Source of the DNA: CAVSMC01 sp963728935
GTDB lineage: Bacteria; Pseudomonadota; Gammaproteobacteria; Burkholderiales; Casimicrobiaceae
Assembly: GCA_963728935.1 (NCBI GenBank)
Contig: CAVSMC010000001.1
Location: 2,418,001-2,482,000, forward strand
Reading direction: 5' to 3'
Length of the DNA: 64,000 bases
Both the position numbers and the translations under genes were made by a program. The notes beneath the pieces were generated by a model that saw nothing but the letters and a program-made list of their open reading frames with translations, made no database searches and had not been told where the DNA came from. Positions 7,468 to 15,934 of this stretch are shown one piece after another. Numbering within the stretch: the stretch's first letter is position 1; each line of letters starts with the position of its first letter.

Positions 7468-9321
7468 CTAGCCACTGGCGACGAGCGTGACGATGAGTCC
7501 GGTCATTCCGATGCCGAGCGCAGCGAGCGCGTCGCCTGCGATCAGGCCGCCGCCGACGAGTGACATCGAGCTCATGTCGGCCGGCAGCGCGTCGCCGTGC
7601 TGCTCGGGCGATTCGCGCTTGCGGCGCCTGCGGTGCGCAAGCGTATCGGCGAGGCTCGACGCGACGCCGCCCGCCGCGAACCACGCCGATGTCTGCAGAT
7701 TGACGAAGCCGCCGAACGACAACGCGTACGGCGACGGCAGCACGACTGCATCGACGACGAAATCGGTGACGCGACCGCCGCGACTCGCCGACGCGAACCG
7801 CCGATACGCCGGGCTCGCCCGCAACAGCTTGCGCGCGAGCTCGATCGCGAACCCGATCGCGACACCGATCCAGATCGCCGTGCGCTGATAGGGCTTGTCG
7901 TCGGTCAGGCTTCGCAAGGTGCCGACGAACTTGTACGTCATCGCCGACGTCCACTCCTTCGGCTGCTGCGCTTCGGTAAGCGTGGTCTGGTCGAGCGTCA
8001 ACGCCGGATAGGCGGACATGAAAAACTTCGCAAACAGCACGGCGAGCATCGCGCCGACGACGACGCCGGCGACCTGAAAGCGGAACTGGATGCGCCGATT
8101 GGTGCCGAGCCGCCAGCCGGTCGAGCGGTCCTGCTGCATATCGCACGCGACGCTCGTCGATACGAGCAGAATCGCCGCCGCGATCAGTCCGATGCCGGGA
8201 CTGGTAAGACCGATCGACGCGAACAGGACGACGGTGACGACGAACGCCGACGAGATCGGGTTGCTGTCGCTGATGCCGACCGAAATGCCGTTCACCATCG
8301 CGAATACGAACACGAGCGCGAGCGCGAACACCAGGTAGAGAACCGGTACGTGCATCACCCACGAGCCGACGGCGACGACACCCGCTGCCCAGAACAAGAT
8401 CCAAAGCACGAGTCGACCGGTGTCCACGCGCTTCCAGTCTTCCTCGGGCTCCTCTCGTCTCGCCGCGCGGGCGTCGCGAATTTTCGCGACGGCCTGGCCG
8501 AAGATGACGGCGAGATCGACGATGGCGGCGCCCATGATCGTGCCGAGCGCGATCAGGAACGTGATCTTCCTGAACGGGTCGGTCTGCTCGAGCCAGCCGA
8601 TCGACACGAAAAAGGGCTTGGTCGCAACGCCGATCAGCCCCCCGACGATCGCCGGGACCCCGATACGTGCGCCGACGATCATGCCGGCGCCGAACGTCGA
8701 CGCGCTGAAGCCGGTCGCCGCGAGCGTCGCGATCTTGTCGACGAAGAGGCCGCTCGCGATGCCGACGCCGATTCCGCTGCCGAGCTTGCCGATCGAGCGC
8801 CTGAGCAGAGCGGGGTCGGTCAGCGCGCGCAGGATCGTCGCCACCGCGAGGCCCGACGGATAGGCGAGCTTCAGGCGATCGACAAGGATCGGCGTGTACA
8901 ACATCCCTACGCCGACACCGAACATGCCGATGCACGTGATGTAGAGCACGAGCTGCCAGGCGGGCGGCTGCGGAAGCCCGAGCCACACCATCGCCTGGAT
9001 CAGGACCGCCATGGCGGAGAGACCGGCGACGGACGCGGCGATCGTCTGAATGTAATTCGCCCCGTGCTTGCCCTCGGCCCCATAGCCGTACGTCACCGTC
9101 GAGCCGAGGATGCCCGCAAGCACCTGGCCGCCGATGAAAAACCCGATCGAAAAATTCATGTACGACGCGGTGACGCCGCCGAGCGGGCCGAGCACGAACA
9201 GTCCGATCGCGCCGAGCAGCGCGTAGTACTTCCACGTGCGTGGCGCGGGAAGCCATGACCAGCGCGGGGCAGCGGGCGCCGCGGCGCTACGCGGCAAAGG
9301 AACCGCGCTGGGCGTGCTCAT
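7468..9321 (-). CDS. OPT-family oligopeptide transporter
   Basis: A 617-residue membrane protein with roughly 14-16 hydrophobic segments. Family features include the N-terminal GGVTASYMNFSIGFFIGGQV, TYGYGAEGKHGANYIQTIAA, the mid-protein ISDSNPISSAF, and CDMQQDRSTGWRLGTNRRIQ with a following hydrophobic helix, typical of bacterial OPT proteins that carry peptides or metal chelates. The start ATG was chosen because the sequence before it is Ser/Arg-rich and unlike the family. The last about 50 residues include a charged loop (RRRRKRESPEQHGD) and a final helix. A thioredoxin-like gene follows in the same direction. Confidence 0.88.
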   Translation of the reverse strand: MSTPSAVPLPRSAAAPAAPRWSWLPAPRTWKYYALLGAIGLFVLGPLGGVTASYMNFSIGFFIGGQVLAGILGSTVTYGYGAEGKHGANYIQTIAASVAGLSAMAVLIQAMVWLGLPQPPAWQLVLYITCIGMFGVGVGMLYTPILVDRLKLAYPSGLAVATILRALTDPALLRRSIGKLGSGIGVGIASGLFVDKIATLAATGFSASTFGAGMIVGARIGVPAIVGGLIGVATKPFFVSIGWLEQTDPFRKITFLIALGTIMGAAIVDLAVIFGQAVAKIRDARAARREEPEEDWKRVDTGRLVLWILFWAAGVVAVGSWVMHVPVLYLVFALALVFVFAMVNGISVGISDSNPISSAFVVTVVLFASIGLTSPGIGLIAAAILLVSTSVACDMQQDRSTGWRLGTNRRIQFRFQVAGVVVGAMLAVLFAKFFMSAYPALTLDQTTLTEAQQPKEWTSAMTYKFVGTLRSLTDDKPYQRTAIWIGVAIGFAIELARKLLRASPAYRRFASASRGGRVTDFVVDAVVLPSPYALSFGGFVNLQTSAWFAAGGVASSLADTLAHRRRRKRESPEQHGDALPADMSSMSLVGGGLIAGDALAALGIGMTGLIVTLVASG

Positions 9322-9472
9322 TGCTCGATCGGGTCTCTCGGGGCTTGCGAACGAGCAGGATGATGCACTGGACGCCGGTTCGCGCCAAGCGGTCGGGACG
9401 AACGGGGATGGAACGCGGCTGGCGGACGGAGGCGCCCGGTTGTGCGCCGTTCGGCGCCGCTTGCCGCGGATG

Positions 9473-9676
9473 TCAGTTGGTTGCCGCGCGCGCCTTGAGC
9501 GCGGCGAGCAGCACACGGGCGACGCGCGCTTCGTATTCGGCGATGAGCGCCGTGAGCTCCTCCATCCGCGCGCTGCGGTGGGACTCGGCGAGGTTGGTCA
9601 GTTGCTCGAGCTCGTCGAGCGCGTCGCAATAATCGGCGTCGGTCGCTATTCGGTGCAGGTCGAGAAGGTCGGTCAT
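9473..9676 (-). CDS. small helical protein, resembles N-terminus of HigA-type antitoxins
   Basis: A 67-residue acidic, helix-rich product. Its start, DLHRIATDADYCDALDELEQ, recalls the ADY-x-AL-xx-IE-x-L segment at the N-terminus of COG5499/HigA-like antitoxin regulators, and the later ELTALIAEYEAR matches the following helix. The helix-turn-helix DNA-binding domain that normally follows is absent, and no toxin gene is next to it. It may be a real small protein, a free antitoxin remnant, or chance. It lies 151 bases upstream of the OPT gene on the same strand. Confidence 0.5.
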   Translation of the reverse strand: MTDLLDLHRIATDADYCDALDELEQLTNLAESHRSARMEELTALIAEYEARVARVLLAALKARAATN

Positions 9677-9856
9677 GTCGCACGCCCTCGGTACGGCGCC
9701 GGCGACGGGACCGCCACCGGGCGCCCATGCTGCGACCGTACGCGCATGTCCCGGCGATCACCATTGGACGTTCGGCTCGACAAGATGTCCGAGGCCGGAC
9801 TACAAGACACCGTCAAGAGTCAGGTCTTTCGTCGTCGCGCGACTGCCGTCGGGGCC

Positions 9857-9880
9857 AAAAAACGGGGCCCGAAGGCCCCG
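9857..9880 (-). terminator. rho-independent terminator after the PEP-CTERM gene
   Basis: Read on the minus strand, a perfect seven-base stem CGGGGCC/GGCCCCG closes a TTCG tetraloop and is followed directly by six T residues. It lies 32 bases past the stop of the PEP-CTERM gene at 9912 and should end that transcript before the small antitoxin-like ORF. Confidence 0.88.
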
Positions 9881-9911
9881 CGGAAGACGCAGGGAGAACG
9901 ATTCACCGCCG

Positions 9912-10655
9912 TCAGCGTCGCGCTCTCCAGCCGGCCAACGCGACGCCAAGCCCCGTCAACAGCAGCGTGCCCGGTTCGGGTACGTCGCGGCGCGGGGGCG
10001 GCGGCGGATCACGGGCGGTGATGACGTCCTGGTTGTCGCCACTCACGAAGCGCATGACGAGCGACGACGGCAGATCGTTCACCCCTGGATCGGCCACGGC
10101 GGTCTTGAACAGCGCGTATTGGGCAACCGCGCCGGCTTCAAGATGGGAGAGCCTGAAGTTGCCCGAGGCAAGCTCGAATCCGCTCGTGTCGTACAGCGAT
10201 TCCCAAATGCCTGCCTGGACTGCGGCGCCGACCGCCGCGTTAGCGGGATGCAGCCATGCGTACGGGTCGACCCACGTGTTGCTGTTGCCGTTCAGCACGT
10301 AGTTGACCGCGCCGAGAAAGTCGAGCGTGCGCGGGGCGATTGTGTAGTCGACCGTATACGTGCCGCTGTGCAGGTACTGCAGCAGATCGTAGCAATAGGC
10401 GTAGAGGTCGGACGTCGAGTCGACGAAATCGGCCGCTACGAGGGTGCCGGTGAAGGCGGTTACCGAACCATGAAAGCGACCCGACCCCGCGCTGCCGCTA
10501 CCGGCTGCCGAGGAACCGGACCAGCTGATCGCGTCGGAGGGACCCGGTGAAATGACCGGATTAGCCCAGTTGACGGTGACGGTGTCGGCGAGCGCGGACG
10601 AGGAAATCGCGAGCGCAGCAGCGGTCAGCCACAGCCGCGTGGACTTGATGATCAT
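9912..10655 (-). CDS. PEP-CTERM sorting-domain protein
   Basis: A secreted substrate of exosortase, 247 residues. It has a signal peptide (residues about 1-23, ending SSALA-DT) and a C-terminal PEP-CTERM tripartite tail: VPEPGTLLLTGLGVALAGW followed by RARR. The body is Ser/Gly/Asn/Tyr-rich and contains YAYCYDLLQYL and an AGIWESLYD segment resembling proteins that some annotations group as Thioester-domain-like or Cys-containing PEP-CTERM proteins; I do not assign a function. A sigma-54-type promoter lies 33 bases upstream and a strong terminator lies downstream, so the gene is an independent unit. Its expected processing enzyme is the XrtA protein encoded at 30464. Confidence 0.92.
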   Translation of the reverse strand: MIIKSTRLWLTAAALAISSSALADTVTVNWANPVISPGPSDAISWSGSSAAGSGSAGSGRFHGSVTAFTGTLVAADFVDSTSDLYAYCYDLLQYLHSGTYTVDYTIAPRTLDFLGAVNYVLNGNSNTWVDPYAWLHPANAAVGAAVQAGIWESLYDTSGFELASGNFRLSHLEAGAVAQYALFKTAVADPGVNDLPSSLVMRFVSGDNQDVITARDPPPPPRRDVPEPGTLLLTGLGVALAGWRARR

Positions 10656-10687
10656 TTCGAGGAAGCCTCCGTTGATCCACGGAGCAG

Positions 10688-10703
10688 AGCAAGGACGATG
10701 CCG
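10688..10703 (-). promoter_or_regulatory. sigma-54 (RpoN) type -24/-12 promoter before PEP-CTERM gene
   Basis: The minus strand reads CGGCATCGTCCTTGCT. Compared with the consensus TGGCACG-N4-TTGCW it keeps the essential GG and GC exactly 12 bases apart, plus GGCA and TTGCT. It ends 33 bases before the ATG, leaving a 5' leader of about 20 bases. PEP-CTERM genes in other XrtA bacteria are known to be controlled by RpoN with the PrsK/PrsR two-component pair; that pair is not in this window. Confidence 0.62.
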
Positions 10704-10811
10704 GAGGCTTTAACTTACTGTTTTATTATCAAGTAGTTGTCATCGACAGCACGTAGCCACAACTTCCGTAAGGTCTTCCGACAGTGGCCGAATGTCGCAT
10801 CGATGGCGCCC

Positions 10812-12656
10812 TCAGCGCGGATGAACGTGACACGCGATGTTTTCGAACACCCAGCCGAACTTGCCGTTGCCGAGGTCGTTCCAGTCGGTCGTGTAAAAAT
10901 GATCGCTGCCGGTCGCGTTCCAGTAGCGATAGAGGGGCACGGTGTTGGTCGCGGGCTGCCCATGGACATAGCCGGCGACGCCCTCGTACAGCCATCCGAA
11001 CCGTCCGGCGCCGAGCTCGCCGAAGTCGGTCGTGTACATGTGATCGCCGACCTGCGCGTTGAAGTAGCGGTAGAGCGGAATCGTTCCGGCGACCGCCTGC
11101 AGGTGGACGCGGAACGCGACGCTCTCGTACGCCCAAGCCGCGTTTCCCGCGCCGAGCTCCGCCCAATTGGTCGTGTAGAAGTGATCGAAGATCTGCACGT
11201 TCCAGTAGCGGTGCATCGGTGCCGGCACATCGGTCTCGACGCTGGTCGCGCCGACGAGCTGGCGGATGTCCGGACGCGCGCCGATGCGCTGCGTCGCGGC
11301 AGACGCCGTGCCGTCCTGCTGCGCGGACCCGGTCGCGCGCAACGTTGCACGCGCCTGCGCAGGGGTCAGCGGCACTCCGTTCGCGCGCAGCACGCCTTGA
11401 ACGCAACCGAGCGCGCCCACGACGATCGGCGACGCGCTCGACGTCCCGGCGAAACGGTCCGTGTACCAGACGTTCATGCTGGAACCGCCTTGCAGGTCGC
11501 CGTAGCCCGTCGTCGTGACCTCCTGCCCCCAGCCTTGCGCGTCGACGCCAGCCCCATAGTTGGAGAACGCCAGCCGCGAGCGATCGGGCCCCCACGACGA
11601 ACCGTGTGTTCCGGCCGGCGGCGCACCGGCGCCAACGAGGATCGACCCCGAGTCGCGTGCGGCACGGCGGAACGGGTTGCTCCAGTCGGCCGGAAAGCCC
11701 GCCGCCGGCGCGTCGTAGAGCGCGTCGTCGAGATTCTCGGCGCCGTTGCCGGCTGCGGCGACCACGATGATGCCCTTGCTGGTCGCGTAACGAATGGCAT
11801 CGAAATCGTCGGGCCACCACTCGACCGCGATGAAGCCTGCCTGATCCGGACGATCGGCAAAGTTGAACTTGGGACCGGCGCGATGCAGCTCGACCAGGAT
11901 GATGTCGCCGGGACCGAGCCGGTCGGCCGCGAGATGAATCGCAGCGGCCGAGCCCAAGTCGAACACCGAGATCGCGCTGACGTTGGCATCGGGACAGATG
12001 CCGGTCACGCCAATCCCGTCGCCGCTGAAGACGCCGAGCACCGCGGTGCCGTGATTCAACCAGGCCATATCGGCGGTCGGCGTGCCGCCAACGACGCCGC
12101 CCTGGTTCGCGTTGAGGTCCTCGTGCGCAAAATTCCACCCGCCCTCGACGTCGACGATGCGAACCCCCGCGCCGCGTCCCCCGGGCAACGTCCACGCGTA
12201 TCTCGCGTCGATGCCATCCGGAGCTGGGTCGAGATAGCCTTGGCGGCCGCCGAAGTCGGGGGTCGTCGGCGGCGCTTCGGCCGCTTTGGTCACCATGTCG
12301 TTCAACTCGGCCGGATACACGGGCGGCTTCACGTACGCCGCGCTCACGTGCGCCGACGTGGCCAGCGCATCGGCGAGCGCATCGAGGCGGTCGTCGGCGG
12401 CGTGAACGCGGTAATACTTGGAAAGCTGCGGCACTTCGATGCCCGCGGACTTCATCATCGATGACTTGGCGACGAGCTTCTCTTCCGTCGCGCCGAACAG
12501 CGGCACCATCACGGCGCTCGCCGCCTGCAGCGCGTGGGTGAGGTCGGCGACGTCGCGGCCCGCGAGCGACTTCACGCCGCCGGCCGAAGCGCGCAGCGAA
12601 GCTTCGGATCTTGCGACGACGATGAGCTCGCGTCCCGGCGTTGTCCGAGTAGGCAT
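10812..12656 (-). CDS. S8-family subtilisin-like serine protease with three C-terminal repeats
   Basis: A 614-residue peptidase. The catalytic set is visible: D169 in VRIVDVEGGW, H202 in NHGTAVLG, N304 (oxyanion) in VVAAAGNGAEN, S406 in FAGTSSASP. Residues about 1-125 look like a propeptide-type domain ending KYYRVHAADD...SAAYVKP. Residues 481-614 are three 41-47 residue repeats of the pattern YRYWN...DHFYTTDW..LG.G.FGW.YE.VA, matching the DUF5648-type lectin-like repeat as I recall it. No classical signal peptide is visible, so export, if any, is by another route. It is the last gene of the MBOAT/carrier/ligase/dehydrogenase operon, 20 bases after a small propeptide-like gene. Confidence 0.85.
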   Translation of the reverse strand: MPTRTTPGRELIVVARSEASLRASAGGVKSLAGRDVADLTHALQAASAVMVPLFGATEEKLVAKSSMMKSAGIEVPQLSKYYRVHAADDRLDALADALATSAHVSAAYVKPPVYPAELNDMVTKAAEAPPTTPDFGGRQGYLDPAPDGIDARYAWTLPGGRGAGVRIVDVEGGWNFAHEDLNANQGGVVGGTPTADMAWLNHGTAVLGVFSGDGIGVTGICPDANVSAISVFDLGSAAAIHLAADRLGPGDIILVELHRAGPKFNFADRPDQAGFIAVEWWPDDFDAIRYATSKGIIVVAAAGNGAENLDDALYDAPAAGFPADWSNPFRRAARDSGSILVGAGAPPAGTHGSSWGPDRSRLAFSNYGAGVDAQGWGQEVTTTGYGDLQGGSSMNVWYTDRFAGTSSASPIVVGALGCVQGVLRANGVPLTPAQARATLRATGSAQQDGTASAATQRIGARPDIRQLVGATSVETDVPAPMHRYWNVQIFDHFYTTNWAELGAGNAAWAYESVAFRVHLQAVAGTIPLYRYFNAQVGDHMYTTDFGELGAGRFGWLYEGVAGYVHGQPATNTVPLYRYWNATGSDHFYTTDWNDLGNGKFGWVFENIACHVHPR

Positions 12657-12676
12657 TGGTCAGTCCCTTTCGCTGA

Positions 12677-12925
12677 TCAAGGCAGTGCGTCGCGCGGTTT
12701 GATGAAGGCCGCTTCGACCGACGGGCAGCGGCGCAGCGCCGTGGCGACGTCCCGCGCGGCATCGTCCGGCGTTTCGAGCGTGTAATAGCGCTTCGAGCGC
12801 GCATCGGTGCTCGCGGCGTGCAGAGGCCGCAGCGCGCTCGCGCGAGGCCCGGCGGCATCGGTTAGTTCGTGCAGCGCCGCCGCGATATCCGCCGTGTCGC
12901 GCAGCAGGATCGTGATCGACGGCAT
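12677..12925 (-). CDS. stand-alone subtilase-propeptide-like small protein
   Basis: An 82-residue protein without signal peptide. Its C-terminal half, RYYTLETPDDAARDVATALR then VEAAFIKP, parallels the N-terminal domain of the next gene, the subtilase (KYYRVHAADDRLDALADALA then VSAAYVKP). It therefore looks like a free copy of the protease's propeptide (inhibitor I9-like) fold, which could act as an inhibitor or folding chaperone. Its ATG is only six bases after the acyl-CoA-dehydrogenase-like stop and its stop is 20 bases before the protease ATG, so it is embedded in the operon. The function is inferred from this similarity alone. Confidence 0.65.
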   Translation of the reverse strand: MPSITILLRDTADIAAALHELTDAAGPRASALRPLHAASTDARSKRYYTLETPDDAARDVATALRRCPSVEAAFIKPRDALP

Positions 12926-12931
12926 CGGCCG

Positions 12932-14080
12932 CTACAAACCGAGCCACCGCGCGATGATGTTGCGCTGCATTTCCGATGTGCCCGAATAGATTGTCGAGCC
13001 GATCGCGTCGCGCAGCGCCCGCTCGACCTCGTATTCGACCATGAAGCCGTAACCGCCGTGCAGCTGGACGGCGTCGAGCGCGGTCTTCACCAGCGATTCG
13101 CTGACGAAGAGCTTGGTGATCGACGCATCGAGCGAAATGCTGCGCACCTTCGTCAGTCGCGACGCGGTCCGGTACGCGAGCAGGCGAGCCGCTTCGAGCT
13201 GAACTTTCATGTCGGCGATCTTGTGCGCGACCGCCTGGAACTTGCCGATCGGTTGACCGAACTGCGAGCGCGAGCGAGCGTAGGTGATCGACGTCTCGAG
13301 CAGGCGCTCGATCGTTCCGACGTGCGCGGCGACGAGCAGCGACCGCTCCCAGTCCATCGCGGTGCCGAATACGTTCGCGCCGCCTCCGACGTTGCCGAGC
13401 ACGGCGTCGTCGCCGACCAACGCGTCTTCGAATACGAGCTCGCCGACCGGCGATGTGCGCAGCCCCATCTTCGCGAACTTCTGTCCCGCCGAGAATCCGC
13501 GCAGCTCTCGGTCGACGAGGAACGCCGTCACGCCGCCGTGGAATCCCTTGGCGGCGTCGGTCATCGCGAAAACGACGATGACGTCGGCGACCGGACCGTT
13601 GGAGATGAACGTCTTCGTGCCGTTGAGCCGCCAGCCGCCGCTGTCGCGATCGGCGCGAAGACGCATCGCGAACGAATCGGAGCCGGAGTTCGGTTCGGTG
13701 ATCGCGTGCGACCCGATCAACGATCCATCGCACAGTCCTCGCAGGTACCGGCGTTTGTGCGCGTCGCTGCCGTGCTTCCAGACGGGCACGACGCAGGCGA
13801 GCAGGTGCGCGCACAAGGAGAACACGAGCCCGCCGTCGTGGCAGCCATAGCCCAACGCGTCGAGCGCGATCGCGCACGAAAGCGGATCGGCTCCGCTGCC
13901 GCCGTATTCCTCCGGCACCGGCAGGCCCTGGATGCCGATCTCGGCGCACTTGCGCCAGATGTCGCGCGAGAAGATCTCGTCGCGATCGCGCTGCACGACG
14001 TCGTGATTGAGCTCGCCCTTGGCGAACTTGACGATGCCGTCGCGCAGCATCTTCTGCTCGTCGGTGAGCGAGAAATCCAT
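12932..14080 (-). CDS. acyl-CoA-dehydrogenase-fold flavoprotein, candidate prolyl-carrier-protein oxidase
   Basis: A 382-residue FAD enzyme of the ACAD superfamily: AITEPNSGSD (flavin/substrate loop, about 127-136), YARSRSQFGQPIGKFQAVAH (267-286) and LHGGYGFMVEYEVER (340-354). The general ACAD base, Glu in the C-terminal YEGTS motif, is Ser here (IYSGTSEMQR, 364-373). Instead E245 in MDWERSLLVA occupies the position of the catalytic Glu254 of isovaleryl-CoA dehydrogenase, as in the prolyl-S-carrier oxidases of pyrrole biosynthesis (PltE/RedW type). Its ATG overlaps the ligase stop (TGATG). With the ligase and carrier protein this predicts oxidation of a carrier-bound aminoacyl group; substrate identity is inference. 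Confidence 0.8.
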   Translation of the reverse strand: MDFSLTDEQKMLRDGIVKFAKGELNHDVVQRDRDEIFSRDIWRKCAEIGIQGLPVPEEYGGSGADPLSCAIALDALGYGCHDGGLVFSLCAHLLACVVPVWKHGSDAHKRRYLRGLCDGSLIGSHAITEPNSGSDSFAMRLRADRDSGGWRLNGTKTFISNGPVADVIVVFAMTDAAKGFHGGVTAFLVDRELRGFSAGQKFAKMGLRTSPVGELVFEDALVGDDAVLGNVGGGANVFGTAMDWERSLLVAAHVGTIERLLETSITYARSRSQFGQPIGKFQAVAHKIADMKVQLEAARLLAYRTASRLTKVRSISLDASITKLFVSESLVKTALDAVQLHGGYGFMVEYEVERALRDAIGSTIYSGTSEMQRNIIARWLGL

Positions 14081-15648
14081 CAGCGCATCTGTTTGAGCCG
14101 CTGGTAGTCTAGCTTGTCCGTCGACGTCTTCGGCAGGCTTTCGTGCCACGAGAACGTGTCGGGGATCATATACAGCGGAAGGTTCTCGGCGCAGAAGCGC
14201 TTCATCTCGATCAGCGACGGATGTTTCGCTTCGTGGCAGCTCAGAAACGCGGTGATGAGAACGCCGGCTTCCTCGTCGGGGAACGCGATGACGGCGGCTT
14301 CTTTGATCTTGGGATGTCGATAGAGACCCGCCTCGATCTCACCGAGCTCGACGCGATAGCCGCGCCGCTTCACCATCCGGTCGCGGCGCCCGCGGTACGT
14401 GTAGCAGCCGTCGTCCGCCTCGGTGACGATGTCGCCGGTCCGATACCACGACGTTCCGGCGGCGTCGCGATAGAACCCCTTCGCGGTCTGCTCGGGAAGC
14501 GCCCAGTAGCCCTGCATCACGCCGCGACCGGCGATGCAGAGCTCGCCCTCGGTGGCGGGCGGCACGTCGACGCCTCTTTCGTCGACCACGCGCGATTGCA
14601 GGTGCGAGCACGTATAGCCGATCGGGTAGGGCTTCGTGCGCTCGGACGGCACCGGCAGCGGCACTTCGTAGTACGTGCAGACGTTGGTCTCGGTCGGACC
14701 GTACAAATTGAAGTAGCGCGGATGCGGCCAAACCTCGCAAAGCGAGCGCAGGTGCTTCACCGGGAACACTTCGCCTGCGAAAAGCACCTCGCGCAACGAC
14801 GTGTAGTCGTGCATAGGAAGGTTTCCGAACTGCGCGAGAAGGCTGAGGATCGACGGGGCCGAATACCAGATCGAGATCTTTTCGTCGGCGATCAGCTGCG
14901 CGAGCCTCGGTGCGTCCTTGCCGAGCGCTTCCGATATCAGCACCAGCGTCGCGCCGTGCTTGAGGCTCAGGTGGATGTCGAGGATCGAAAGATCGAAATG
15001 GAACGGCGCGTGCGACGAGAAGCGATCGGTCGCCATGGGCGCGAACGATTCGGAGCACCAGTCGACGAAGCTCACCGCGTTCTCGTGCGAGAGCATCACG
15101 CCTTTGGGCCTACCGGTCGAGCCCGACGTGTAGAGGATATAAGCGAGATCCGCTCCGCTGCCGAAGACATTCGCGACCCGCGGCGCATGGCCGCGTGCGT
15201 CGAGCGCGTCCAGCGCATTGCGCAAGCCCTTGCCGGCGGCAGGCTCGGCGACGACGAGCAGATGCGGCGCGCCGCCGAGCTTCTCGGTCTCGAGCCGAAA
15301 CGCCTCGGCGTAGCCCGTCTCGATCACGGCGACCTTGACGTCGCAGTTGTGCAGGATATACGCCCCGCGAGCCACCGGCGCGCCCGGATCGACCGGCACA
15401 TACGCGGCGCCCGCCTTCAAAGCGCCGAAGATCGCCGCGAGCGTGTCGATCGACTTGCGCATGTAGAGGCCGACGCGGTCGCCTTTGACCACGCCCAGCG
15501 CCGCGAGGCGATCGCGCACGCGATCCGAAAGCATATCGAGCTCGCCGTACGTGACCGAGCCGTGCTCGGGCTCGACGACGGCGAGCGCACCGGGGTCGCG
15601 CCGCGCACTGTCGACGAAATATCGATGCAACGACTCGCTGCCGATCAT
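14080..15648 (-). CDS. AMP-forming amino acid:carrier-protein ligase (A-domain, DltA/PltF-like)
   Basis: A 522-residue stand-alone adenylation enzyme of the ANL superfamily. Core motifs are complete: A3 LYTSGSTGRPKG (172-183), A5 NLYGPTET (314-321), A7 YRTGD (402-406), A8 GRRDRMVKRRGYRVELGEIE (420-439), and the A10 lysine K512 in PKTSTDKLDY. The N-terminal part has YMRKSIDTLAAIFGALKAGA, typical of A-domains of the D-alanine ligase and proline ligase groups. It should activate an amino acid as the adenylate and load it onto the carrier protein encoded just upstream, whose stop overlaps this start (TAATG). The pairing with the dehydrogenase favours proline, but the pocket residues have not been modelled. 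Confidence 0.82.
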   Translation of the reverse strand: MIGSESLHRYFVDSARRDPGALAVVEPEHGSVTYGELDMLSDRVRDRLAALGVVKGDRVGLYMRKSIDTLAAIFGALKAGAAYVPVDPGAPVARGAYILHNCDVKVAVIETGYAEAFRLETEKLGGAPHLLVVAEPAAGKGLRNALDALDARGHAPRVANVFGSGADLAYILYTSGSTGRPKGVMLSHENAVSFVDWCSESFAPMATDRFSSHAPFHFDLSILDIHLSLKHGATLVLISEALGKDAPRLAQLIADEKISIWYSAPSILSLLAQFGNLPMHDYTSLREVLFAGEVFPVKHLRSLCEVWPHPRYFNLYGPTETNVCTYYEVPLPVPSERTKPYPIGYTCSHLQSRVVDERGVDVPPATEGELCIAGRGVMQGYWALPEQTAKGFYRDAAGTSWYRTGDIVTEADDGCYTYRGRRDRMVKRRGYRVELGEIEAGLYRHPKIKEAAVIAFPDEEAGVLITAFLSCHEAKHPSLIEMKRFCAENLPLYMIPDTFSWHESLPKTSTDKLDYQRLKQMR

Positions 15649-15908
15649 TACGCCACCGACGGATTCTTGCTCTTCAACAGCCGCACGATGCGATCGATCG
15701 TGTCGAGGTTCTCCTTGTCGACCTCGTGCGGCTCGAACGTCACGCCGTAGTTCTCCTCGATGAACATGACGAGCTTCAACGTGGCGATCGAATCGAGAAT
15801 GCCTCCCGTGATGAGCGGCGTCGTCTCGGTGAGCTCGTCCGGATTCTCTCCGGGGAGGAACTCGCTCATGAGAAAGTCCTTGATCTTCTTGCTTGCATCG
15901 TCGGTCAT
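15648..15908 (-). CDS. acyl/peptidyl carrier protein
   Basis: An 86-residue acidic four-helix carrier protein. The phosphopantetheine attachment site is S40 in GGILDSIATLKLV, followed by the helix-III segment YGVTFEPHEVDKENLDTIDR. It has the length and charge of stand-alone carriers such as DltC or PltL. Its TAA overlaps the ligase ATG, and it starts 26 bases after the MBOAT gene ends. It is expected to be modified by a phosphopantetheinyl transferase from elsewhere, then loaded by the ligase, acted on by the dehydrogenase and unloaded by the MBOAT protein. Confidence 0.88.
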   Translation of the reverse strand: MTDDASKKIKDFLMSEFLPGENPDELTETTPLITGGILDSIATLKLVMFIEENYGVTFEPHEVDKENLDTIDRIVRLLKSKNPSVA

Positions 15909-15934
15909 CGAAGCGACTCCGGTCTGTCGGTTGA

